Shown piece after piece: positions 11,565 through 22,949 of a stretch of DNA of 64,000 nucleotides; within the stretch, counting starts at the first letter, position 1, and every line of letters begins with the position of its first letter. The notes under the pieces are model-generated. The model ran no database searches and was not told the origin of the DNA. It saw only the letters and a list, made by a program, of their open reading frames with translations. Position numbers and translations under genes: made by a program. Source of the stretch: Pezicula radicicola (taxonomy: Eukaryota; Ascomycota; Leotiomycetes; Helotiales; Dermateaceae); NCBI GenBank assembly GCA_003008705.1, contig PDUO01000013.1:764702-828701 (forward strand), written 5' to 3'.

Positions 11565-12382
11565 GAGTACCTCAGATTTTGGGGATCTCACATGTTTTAA
11601 ATAGGTAACTGAACTCAAGTGAAATTAAGCGATTCATGAGCTCGTGGGCAAACCATATTTACTTATTTGACTAACTTAATTCATAGAAATGTTCTACAGT
11701 TATGAAACTCGATTACTTAGGAATAAAATTAGCTCTACAAAGATATTGTGTCCCAAACTTTTCTTGCTAAAAGCGAAGTACCCTCTTTTTCTACAATATC
11801 TACCTAGACAAAATGCTTAACTATAAGCTACCTCAGCGACCTTTGATAGATCCTATAAAGTGTCGGCCACCGTGTGGTCTGGGAAACTAAGATACAGTAG
11901 TGAATTACTATTAGTAAGTTCCAACAGCGAGGCTTTGTTCCATCCATCTTTACCACGTTGTGGAAAGACTACATATTGCTTCGCGCCTTCTCTCCATTTG
12001 TGAAACTATCTAAGAAGCCAACACTATTTTCCTTCTGCAGCCATTAAAGTTGTATGAAGTTCAAGGCTGATTTCATGGAGCGAGATCTGTTTTGTACACT
12101 ATGCCTTCAACACCTTCATCGGCCATGCTTGTGATTAGTACTAGCGAAGAGGACCATGCATGCTAATGAAGTAGTATAGACAAAATCGCCACTAAGACTC
12201 TTTGATTCTGATATTCTATCAGTAATCTGCAGATACTTTTAACGAACCAAATCGTTGAGAGAACAAGAGAGCAGCAAAGACTTACCACGATTTTTTTGAT
12301 GAATATTTGTCTACGTAATGAAGAAGATCGGCTAAGTTGAGTCAGAACTCAGTCGAAGTTGAATGATAGCTAGTCCATTGGT

Positions 12383-15140
12383 CTACCCCTGTGGTAAATA
12401 AATGGCTCGAGGATCCATAGAGAAATTTTCTGGGCCACCAAGATCAATCCACGGGCCTCTGGACCAATCGACCGAATTGAGCCAATCTAAATTGTCTAGA
12501 CCTTCATCATATAACCCACTAGATGAGAAAACACCAGCGTCGAAATCTACATCAGCTGGAATCAGAGGTTGTGATTCCGACTGAGGTTGTGGCGCAATAA
12601 TAGGAGGTGGATTGAGGATTTGATCGAGGATTCGTTTGATTATCTGCCGCATACGGCCACAAAGTTGGTAATTGCCAGCTGCTGGACGGACCCATTCCAG
12701 AAAACCGATGAGGAGACTTAGGTTTTGGACAATCTCTGAGCGGGGCAACGGAGGGAGGTGGGCGGCTTCTTGTGGCTTCTTGATGCGGTTCAGAAGTTCG
12801 ACGCAGAGAACTCCACCCGAGGGAACACCAAAGCACATGAGAAAGTAATCATAATCAAGGTGATGCTCAACGAAGCGATCACGTTGCACCCATAACAAGA
12901 CAGTGAGCTCTAGCATCTCCCTCGCACAATCAATCATGGAGCTGCCATCCGTTTCCCCATTCTTATTGAGAAGTCTCTCTAACAACAGCTGCGACTCGAG
13001 GTACTTCAGCCGAAGCCCGATTTTGCGCCAAAGCAACTTGTCGTTAGTCAGATCATCTATCGCCTCGGAAGTATAATGAAGGAATTTTGGCATCGACGTG
13101 TATGTGTTGCCCAGGCGCTCCATGAGGTGACTAGAAACAAGTGAACGAGTTAGTGCTGGCTTAAGAAGAGACGCAACAAGTGACTGACTTGATTCTTTCT
13201 ACCGAACACTCCTCAGGATCTCCAAGAGAGATCTCGAGGATCTCATTAAGAACAACACTCATAAGCCCCTGAGCTCGAGTGGTCGTAGATGGGTAAATCT
13301 TTTCATCGGTGTTCCAGCCATTGGAATCAAGTCGAGCGATAGCCTGTGTCAATTTCTCGCCGCCTTCTATCCTTACCTCGTCACTTAAGTCCAATGGAAA
13401 ACTGAAACGAGTAAATCGAGAACTTAAGGCGGGAGGACTGTGTTATTATTAGCCTATGATTATGATCACAAGGGGTCTGTAACAACTCAAGGCATTACTT
13501 GCAGCACGCTTTGGTTGAATCACACAAACTATCTTGATAATTGAGACGCAACATACGAAGCCAAGCAGCTGTCGTAAATCAAGGACTTGATGATTTAGAA
13601 GCATACTTCCAACAATATGACCGGCTTCTCAATGACCAAAATAATTTGAATATCCCAAAACCGAATATGCTATAAGTAAAGAGGAGGTCTTATACACTTA
13701 CCGTCCAGTGAGTAGAGATGCGCCCTTGTCGATATTGAAAACCACCACGAAAAGAAACTTCTTCCATTCTGATATCACAGACATGGGCTGCCCTGTGTCT
13801 ACCTGGCGATGTAAGCCTAGAGCCGTTGTTGCACTAGCCAAGTCTCCAAGCTGTCTCCATACAACGAGACTGGTGTCCCCGCTTATTACTGTCTATCAAA
13901 AACCGTTAGCCTTATGCCGATATCAGTCTACAGGTAACTTACTTGGAAGACGTGGTTTTTTGCCAATAAAGCCACCATATGTGTGTTGATTAGATCGCCG
14001 TTATTTGAGAGTGTAACACACGCCTGCGTGCAGTCCTTCAACTCCGAGGCCCACAACTTGCGATTACTTCTCGGTCCCTTCTGAGTGCCGAAGAAAGGAT
14101 CACGCTCTGGGAAGGATAGTATAGCATGACCTAATGCACAAAACACACCTCCCAGCGTCTCCCATCTCAAATTGGTTCCCGAGAAAGAAGCAACCCACTT
14201 TTCATAATTATGGACCTCCTCAAGCGGCCTCTCACCATTTTTGCATAGAATTGCAGATATGTGTTCTACATCCTCCTGACGCCTCGGTTCTTTGAGATAT
14301 TTTCCAAAGGTAGCCCAGACAGAAGCAGCACATTCCAGGAGACTGGGCTTGTGCAAAACACATTCATGGATCTTGGCTGTATACCGATCCAAAAGGAAGT
14401 CGAAAGTCCTCTGGTCTGGTAGCTGTCGAATAACCTTTGCACCAAGAGCAATCCTCGGTGAGCCTTTCACATCATTACCAGCAAGCAACATAAAAGCCTG
14501 TGATTGCAAACTCTCATGAGACGTTCCAGAAGGATCAGACAGAGACTCCTGACTAGAGAGCGGGATGTCACTGTCAAAGTCCATCCGATTCTCCAAGAAG
14601 ACAGCTGAGAAATTTGTAGGGCCGAAAAAGCCCGCGGATTTCTTAAAGGGACCGGAATCGGCTATTGATCTCTTTCTCTCGGCTTCAACGACGCGTGGTG
14701 GCGTGGATTCTCGTGTGCTCCCACTGCAATTTGCGGAAGTCGGAGTTGGAGAGATGTAGGAGTCGGTGCTCCTGAAGGACTGAGAATTGGGCTGACTAGA
14801 GTGGATATCTTTGTTTGTGGGCCTTGTCATAGGTGCAGCAAGATAAACGCACTTTGATGCTACTTTTCTTCCTAAACGTTTTCGGAGTTAGTAGTACTTC
14901 TGTGAGGTGGGTTTTAAGAACGTAGGACATAATTCACCGAACTTAGATACATGTTCCAACTGTAAAACAGGCCTCAAAGCTCATAAGCCAGCCCAGAGAG
15001 GAAAATATGGCTCAGAGAATGTCCTTACTTTTACACCTACTACATATTGGTAGAGTGTGATCGCATGCTATTTTGGATTTCCTACACGGTTCGCAAGCTT
15101 GCTGCTTGCCATTTCGGCGCCGAGGGAGAGGAGACGACAT
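12383..15140 (-). CDS. Zn2Cys6 fungal-specific transcription factor
   Basis: Five exons (15140-15029, 14871-13943, 13892-13702, 13437-13189, 13130-12383) give about 742 aa. Exon 1 is only 112 bp and encodes most of the zinc cluster, C-x2-C-x6-C-x6-C-x2-C within CEPCRKSKIACD..PICSRC. The sixth Cys (SKCVYL) is at the start of exon 2 after a 157-bp intron, so a model starting at the ATG at 14830 would miss the DNA-binding domain. The middle homology region is classic: SLVVWRQLGDLASATTALGL, then SEWKKFLF, then the TGR-PP and FPLDLSDE blocks restored by exon 4. Such proteins bind paired CGG triplets and control catabolic or secondary-metabolic genes; the target is unknown. The last donor (GTCAGT) lies inside a copy of the repeated TGACTTGA motif. 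The nearby secreted esterase could be a target, but this is speculation. Confidence 0.88.
13178..13194 (+). repeat. AAGTNACTGACTTGATT motif copy overlapping a splice donor
   Basis: Third strong copy (N = G) of the motif. On the minus strand it spans the boundary between exon 4 and intron 4 of the Zn2Cys6 gene and supplies the GTCAGT donor. Confidence 0.65.
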
Positions 15141-15998
15141 TGATATATATCAATATATCAATGCAACGAATTAACACAAAGCTTTTTCTCTTCTCTCTTA
15201 ACCTCTCTCCTGTCTTCTGTATCTTTGTCAGTTTCAAAATTTCAAAATCACATGATGAGAGCAGACTCACAGTTTCGAGGTGGATAATGGCTTCTCGACT
15301 TGGAAACCGGCACTCGGAGTTCGGTGTTCAATTGTCGGCGTTCAATATTCCAACTGACAAAGCAATTCCAAAAGGCGCGTTATGAGGAATGCCTTACCCA
15401 TAGAATCAGTTTCTCATGGGATCTTAGTGAATAGCTGCTTAGAAAGTTCGAGACGGGGAGAGTACATGTAAGTGCGGATTACAGGTGTTGGAGATAATCT
15501 GGGGAAGGTGGCCTCGATGTTATTAGCCCCTAGAGCCAACATGTAAGCACGGTTCGACTCAAGGCCGCTGTCTCGATACAAGATGAAGACCCTACCGCAC
15601 GACTTTATAAGATATCATTTCAATTGGGGCTATATTGACATACACACTCGAACTTAAGTGAGAACTCAAACCAAGCGAGTACTTCAAGTAAGTTACTCAA
15701 GTCCATCTCTTGTACCTCAGTGAATAACTATCCAAAATGATCACTAAAAAGCAATTAATATGAAAGCAGTGCCACGGGAGGACGAAATAAGAAATTGCAT
15801 TTGAATTTATACGCATCTCCGGTTGGAAACTCGTTGTCTCCCATATCGCGCAAAGCATTTGCTTGTTAATACAGGAAAAGCACATTGCAGATTTCCTTCA
15901 AAGGTTAGATGACCCAGCGGTATCATTGCCAGTAAAACGCCGTCGCCAAAATGCCCAACAACCCATCCATTCCATATGATTTCCAGTTCTCAAACGTT
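15141..15998. other. Upstream region of the Zn2Cys6 gene / 3' side of KRR1
   Basis: This 858-bp region lies between two minus-strand genes. It must contain the promoter of the transcription factor and the KRR1 3' UTR. Just upstream of the ATG is an AT-rich palindromic stretch (about 15138-15165). No gene is seen. Confidence 0.5.
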
Positions 15999-17106
<1,108 letters not shown>

Positions 17107-19080
17107 CTTGGCTTCTGGGGACTAAGATGTAAGTGGTTGCGGCTGGCTTCAAAAAAGTGAGGAAGTTCTCGAAGAATTTCCAGAGCGCAGTTTTCGATCG
17201 CGGTTACCGTATAAACTGCAGGGGGATTAAGTTTTTCCAGACCGCTATCTCACGTGATTCAAACGAGCCCCTGACGGGAAAAACGCGAAGGGGACTGGTG
17301 GGGTGTGGTGTGAATATCTTTCTTTCTGTGTCATGAACGACTATGAATAAGGCATAAGTTGTGTCGCTTCGACAGGAAAATGAGTTTGTGTCCTATGAAC
17401 AAAGTAAATAACAATGTTTATTTAAATTTAGTGATGACAGATATTTAAATATATAGAGGCCATTTATGGATGACTCTAGGTCTTCTAATATTTTTAGTAC
17501 AGCCACTATTCCGTCAAAACCAGGTTCCATCTCTCAAGTCAAAGTAATCAAGACTTGTGTACGAAGTACAGTCTCTGAACTTAAAGTGATGGCTGAATTC
17601 ATACATAGACTTGGGTAAGGGTCTTAAGCGACCTATCCCCTATTTCGTTTAGATCAAAGCACATTTCCATTTAGCGATGGAAAGTTCCATAGGCCCCATC
17701 GTCATTTACTGTAGGAAATGTAGTACCGGTACTCCGTAGAGAGATAAGCATCGCTGTCCACTGCATACTTCGTACTCCGTCCCAGTACGATAGCGCCTCA
17801 GAATCATGTGACTTGCCCCCTTTCCAGGTTCTTCAACGCCGGCCTTCCCGTCTCCAGACGCCACGAAAATCCTTCGTTCTAAGCTCATCTCGAACCGATT
17901 CCATCTTCTCAACACGTGTCTTTAAAATGTATCTCCAATCTTTCTGCAGGCCCCTTCTTCCGATAGGCCCGTTGTTTATCTGAAATTCTGAATCAGGAAT
18001 TCTAATTTCCCGCGGTGCCGGAAAGAGGGGGCCTGAGAGTCAGCAAATCGATCGTCTGCACAAGAATGATAACAGCCTTATTTCTTGTGGCGTACGGAGG
18101 TAGTAGCGGTTGATCCACCAGGATAAGAAATTTTGTTGTGTGGATAAGATGTGGATAAGATTGAGATCCCAGAGTTTCCACCGTAGATCATTCGAGATGA
18201 AGGTTTTTTTCTTTCGTGAAGAGGAATGGCATCGAAGTGTTCGTTGCAGACCTCCGCAGAAATATTTACTTATTCGTTGAGGTCTAAATGCGTCTTTGTA
18301 ATAATCTCAAAAGCGCCTGCTGGCTTAGTTTTGGACATACAATATATATGTATCGCATCTCTCGTACCTGAATCTTGGGGGGTGAAGCTTTGCATAAATC
18401 CCGACAGCGGGAAGGGAGCTATGATGTACGGGGAAAGAAGGTGGTTTCTCAAGAACATACCCAATGGAGATATCGCAGCCAACCATATCCCATAAGATGC
18501 GTTCAATCTCAACAACATTCTTCGAGGTGATGATGCATCATAATAACCTAATAGGATAGCTGCTTCCCGAGAATTGTGACTTTGAACCTTGCATTAAGCT
18601 TTCTTTTAATAGCAGCAATCTGGAGATACGATAGCTTTAGCGTGATGCCCCTTATCCTCTGCTACCCATGTCACAGCTTGAGATTTCACTTTGTCAGAGC
18701 TGTGGACATTCTTTTGATTTTTCCCAAACAACACCTACAACAACTGTAACACTAATACCCTGTACTACACTCCTTCGAAACGCTTTTGTATAGCAGACCA
18801 TCTTGCTTCTGTTTGGGTTCGCAACGTCACTCTTTAGAACGCTGTCCATACAAGAAAAGTCTTTTACGAAGTACTCCTTTGCAGGTTCCCTCCTTCCCAC
18901 ATATCACATTACGACACAGCCTAGGGAGTTAAGGCTTTCTCACGACATAAATTCGAATATACATAATACATCAGGCATTTCAAAATCTACATACCCTCAG
19001 CGTTCCTCACCGAACGCTATAATACTCCTATAATACTCGACCCCCATCAAACCGCAATCATTGCTTCCACACTCTCTCAG
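17107..19080. other. Divergent intergenic region between KRR1 and the GATA-factor gene
   Basis: This region of about 2 kb is shared by a minus-strand gene to the left and a plus-strand gene to the right. It should carry both promoters and the 5' leader, and perhaps a small first coding exon, of the GATA factor. The frame of the GATA exon is open leftwards to 18967 without an ATG, so an upstream exon is likely. A TACTCCGTA palindrome lies at 17730-17738 and a near copy at 17773. Confidence 0.5.
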
Positions 19081-21346
19081 TATAGGGCCCAGCCCATCAA
19101 CCACCTCCCAAACCCTCATTCTCGAGAGCAGCAGGCCCACGATCACGAGCTGCCATCTATCATCACAACGGCTTCGTCGGAACTCAGGCCAGAGGAAGGT
19201 GGGAGGCAATCACTGCCGTCACTAGGGGAATCCATTTCGAGACCCTCGTCAACATCGACTACACATTCGACGTTGCACCATAGTGCCTCCTTACCACAAC
19301 TACCTGGTCTCTCAGCACTGGCATCCCTTGCGTCAACAGCCAATTCGAATCCACCACAGATGAGGTACGTGTTGGAACAAAAATACTAGTTTTCAGTACA
19401 GAGAGGGAGAGAGAGTAACATGTTGAGGGGCTTTGCCGAAGACGTTATTTTTTTTTTTATGTTTGGCATGGCATTTTTCTCACAGCTTCGAGATGGTCGA
19501 AAAGTCAAAAAAGTTGCGCGTCTTCAGGGGTCTCTCAGTCATTGGATGCCAGTGGCCTCGTACCTTCGGTATGACATGATCAGAAATTGTCGGTCACCAC
19601 ATGACTTGCAGGTTGAACAACGCAGCAGCATCTTGCAGGCTCGCAAAGGCTGATTGGCCTCGGGTGTTTCTCATGTATCTCTGTCTCTCTTATCAAAGAA
19701 TGGTGCACTGCTTTGGGCACATGGGGCAGATAAAGAAAGTTAGCTAACTCCCAAACAGGCCTTTCAATGTGGGACCAAGTGCGGTACTTGCTAGCCCGTA
19801 CGCAACCTCGTCTCCCTCAGCGACAACAGGCGGAGGACAGACCAATTCTCCTGTATGTTTTATCTTCCCTATCACCCTCATCCCATTCTTGCTCTATCTC
19901 CGATCACTTTTTAGAGTGCATTATCATTGTTGTTGTCGTTGTTTTCGTCGTCGTCGTTATTATTTATTACGGTTATTACCATCATTATTATTCCTATTAT
20001 TTTTTGGCGGTGTTCTTTTTCGTGTTTGGTGCTTTCCACACCGTTCATTATTGTTCATATTATTGCTCAGCGACGGTATCTCTTATCGTTACTGAACAAA
20101 GAGCCGGCAAGGTACCCGGACGGACCTACCGGTAGACAAGCGCCTCACCTACTAGGGACGAGCGACGAGGAGATTCACCTGGCGTGGCACTACGGTTGCC
20201 CAGAAAGTGTTCTATTGGTTTCTGCGCCGATAGCGCGTGCCGTCGGCCGTAGTCAGTCCAATCGCGCCGCAATCTGAACAATCTGAGCCTTCCCTCAATC
20301 AAAGACAAGCGAACCTCCAAAAATCGATTTCACTTATCGCACAATCTTATCGATCTCCCCCTTCTGATCTCCTGAACCCTCAACACCAACTCCCCCCCCC
20401 CCCAAACAGTCATGGCCACCCTTCCTAACAATGATCGTGACCAGCCTTCCTGCATGAATTGCCAGACATCGACGACACCTCTCTGGCGACGCGATGAGGT
20501 CGGTTCAGTCCTCTGCAACGCATGTGGCCTGTTCCTGAAATTGCATGGACGACCTCGGCCGATAAGCCTCAAGACAGATGTTATCAAGAGTCGAAATCGC
20601 GTCAAGAGTTCAGGCTCAGCGCAGGGAGCAAAGAAGAAGGTATGTGATCGATTATTCATACGCACTGCTATCTTGGTGCGGTTGCTGACGCGTTCGCACA
20701 GAATCTCTTCGATTCCAATGGCCTTGAACAAGCGCGATCGCAAGCTGGAACTCCACCACCGGGTTCACTCGGTCACCGGCGCACATCACAAAAGTCTGCG
20801 AATGGCCACTCAGATGGCTCGAACTCGCCCATATCAAGAACCGCAACCCCATCAATGTACGGTAACCATCTGCCAGCCTTCAACGGCCACCCCTTGGACG
20901 ATCATCATTATAGCCATGGCTCCCCGAACCTCCCCCCTATGCACCTACGACAACCTTCGCCTGGACGCTCTACTTCCCCAATGAATGGAGACCGTCACCT
21001 GGATGTTCCTCAGACTTACGAGTCTCTAATCGCTCAGAACTCCTCTCTTAAGACTCGCGTCAGCGAACTCGAGGTCATCAACGAGCTATTTCGTGGTCGT
21101 GTAACTCAGCTAGAACAGGACGAGAACAATGCTAGGAGAGGTGAAGAGATGCGTCGTGAGTCGGAACACAACCTTCATATTCGTCTTGAGGAGTCGCAGC
21201 GCCGAGAAAACCAACTCAAGCGTCGCCTCGATGACCAAGAGCGCGAACTTGAAGCGTTACGCGATGGGGCTCCTCAACATAAGAAGATGCGCGTAGCAGA
21301 CATGGTTGGAGATAGCGAGTCATCTACTCCTCAATCAGTCGCATAA
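19081..21346 (+). CDS. areB: GATA transcription factor of AreB/ASD4 type (5' end uncertain)
   Basis: Exons: from about 19081 (the acceptor CAG ends at 19080) to 19364, then 19759-19852, 20445-20639 and 20702-21346, about 405 aa plus an unknown N-terminus. The N-terminal part has the family block [20 protein letters not shown]. Exon 3 carries a single GATA finger, C-x2-C-x17-C-x2-C ([31 protein letters not shown]). The C-terminus is a leucine-zipper-like coiled coil (about [20 protein letters not shown] onward), typical of AreB/NreB/ASD4. Members bind GATA sites, dimerise, and repress or modulate nitrogen-regulated genes (areB) or sexual development (asd-4). The intron before the finger is 592 bp and contains an ATG (20412) in frame with the finger, giving a possible shorter isoform. 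Two upstream acceptors, ending at 18974 and 19000, are alternatives for the first exon. Confidence 0.87.
20392..20444 (+). promoter_or_regulatory. Candidate internal start of a short GATA-factor isoform
   Basis: A run of 12 C residues (20392-20403) is followed by AAACAG and an ATG at 20412. That ATG opens an 11-codon extension in frame with the zinc finger. The CAG at 20442-20444 is the acceptor for the long form. The same bases can therefore be intron (long form) or coding (short form). Confidence 0.5.
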
Positions 21347-22949
21347 GACTCTTAAGTTACTTCCTATTCACATGTAGCATCTTCACTTGGGACGGCTGTT
21401 GTTGCTCTTCTCTGCCTCTCTATCGATGATACCACCAATAACGACATCCCATGGTCTTCTTTTTCTGTCCGTCACGGCATCTGCCTTCCTCATTTCATGC
21501 GGAAGTCCAGCTGCTTTCGACCACATCTGTAACAACACCACATTTGTCGAGCAAGCATTTCCTGATTTCTTACTCATACCAAAAAGCGCAAAGGGGAGCG
21601 GGCGCAGGGAAAGCTCTTTGTTGATTAATGTCAGACTAATACCTACCTCATGTTTCTCTTTTCATCTCACTAGTTTCTTTTTCGGCTGCTTTTGCCTGGC
21701 TGCTGCTGGGTGCCATGCTCAGCTGAGGTGGCAGAATGGCAAACAGCTTGGTCTCTTTGCTGGTCGCTGGTCGGAAGGATGGTGGGCTGGCTTTGGAGAT
21801 GGCGATCATACGGAGTGACGGGAATGGAGTAGATAGGCCTGCCTGCATCACTAGATGCCGCAGTACTACGGTATGTGCCTTTGCATCTAAAAGTACTTTT
21901 AAGTACGTACATGGCAGCCACAAAAAATGAAAAGTTTATGAACTCTTCCGCCCAGGTCATCTCTACTTCGTATGCTCGTCTTAACTGAGCATTGTGCCCC
22001 TCCGTGATACAGTACGACACAGTCCCCCTCATCTTCACCGCCTCAAAAATTCTTCACATCACATCACGCCGAGCGAGCTGGTGCAGCCGACTTGCAGAAA
22101 TGGGTGCATCTTGGTGCATAGAATGCATGGAAAAGAAAATCCCTTATCTATCACCAGTATGAAATTTTCTTTCTTTCCTGGGGAGATCTGCTTCCCCCAC
22201 TCATACTATACGACTACGGTAGTCATTAGGTACAGTACCTAGATAGGTATGATAAAGTAGTTTGAGGTGCTTATCTCAAGTTTTCTTATCAAGATAGAAG
22301 ATAGGGTAGATACTTTTTGGCGCTTATCGAAGGGGTGAGCTGGGGTGTGAGAGTTCCAGGTTGGGTACCCCGTAAGTACGATAAAGGGCGTAATTGATAG
22401 GTGTATATCTATGTTGGAGAGGGGATATCAAGGATTAAAATTCAAATGGAGGAAGGATTGGAGGTTTATGTAAGGGTTGGAGGAATGGTGATTGGTGATT
22501 GGTGAAGAAGGCTACAGTAGTTTTAACTGTGAGTTGTTACGCGTTTTCTGGGTTGTTTTGATTTTCGGAGGCAAGTATAGTAGCTATAGATGGCGTGGTA
22601 GGGTATATTATAGTTTAAATAGGTTCTTTATTGTAGTACTCTAACGGGGTATCTTTTTATCATCCAAATCCTTATTCGTTTCCATTATTGCTTGCTCTCG
22701 CTACTTTGTACAGTACCCTCCCTTATCCTAGAAATTTCATGTTGGCAGTACACTGAGAGCGTCGTTCGCAAAGTGCTTCATCCGATGGGGTAGAATGTGA
22801 TGTTCATAAAGCAGCATTTCGCTCTCTGTTCCTATTTCCAGAATCTGCCCAACCCTCACTCAACCAAGCTCCTTATTTTGCAAATGAACTGGCTAGGCAC
22901 ATCACTCCTCTTCGCCCAAACGATTCCCAGTCCTCCGATTGACACTACT
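21347..22949. other. Convergent intergenic region
   Basis: This lies between the GATA gene (plus) and the TOK1-like gene (minus), so both 3' UTRs fall here. The 21387-21818 ORF has no family motif. Sequence from about 22200 to 22700 is AT-rich with short GGTA/TACC repeats. No gene is supported. Confidence 0.5.

Larger units (their letters stand above)
10060..12382. other. Gene-poor region with TGACTTGA-type motifs
   Basis: This 2.3-kb stretch is AT-rich, with many stops in all frames and no ORF with recognisable motifs. A perfect 8-bp inverted repeat with a 3-bp loop lies at 10532-10550 (TTGACTTG..CAAGTCAA). Two copies of AAGTNACTGACTTGATT lie at 11496-11512 and 11548-11564. It may be the decayed remains of a repeat, but I cannot assign a class. 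Confidence 0.5.

Noticed and set aside
21387..21818. 143-codon ORF after the GATA factor
   Set aside because: It lies in the presumed 3' UTR, has a hydrophobic low-quality peptide, and is overlapped by antisense ORFs.
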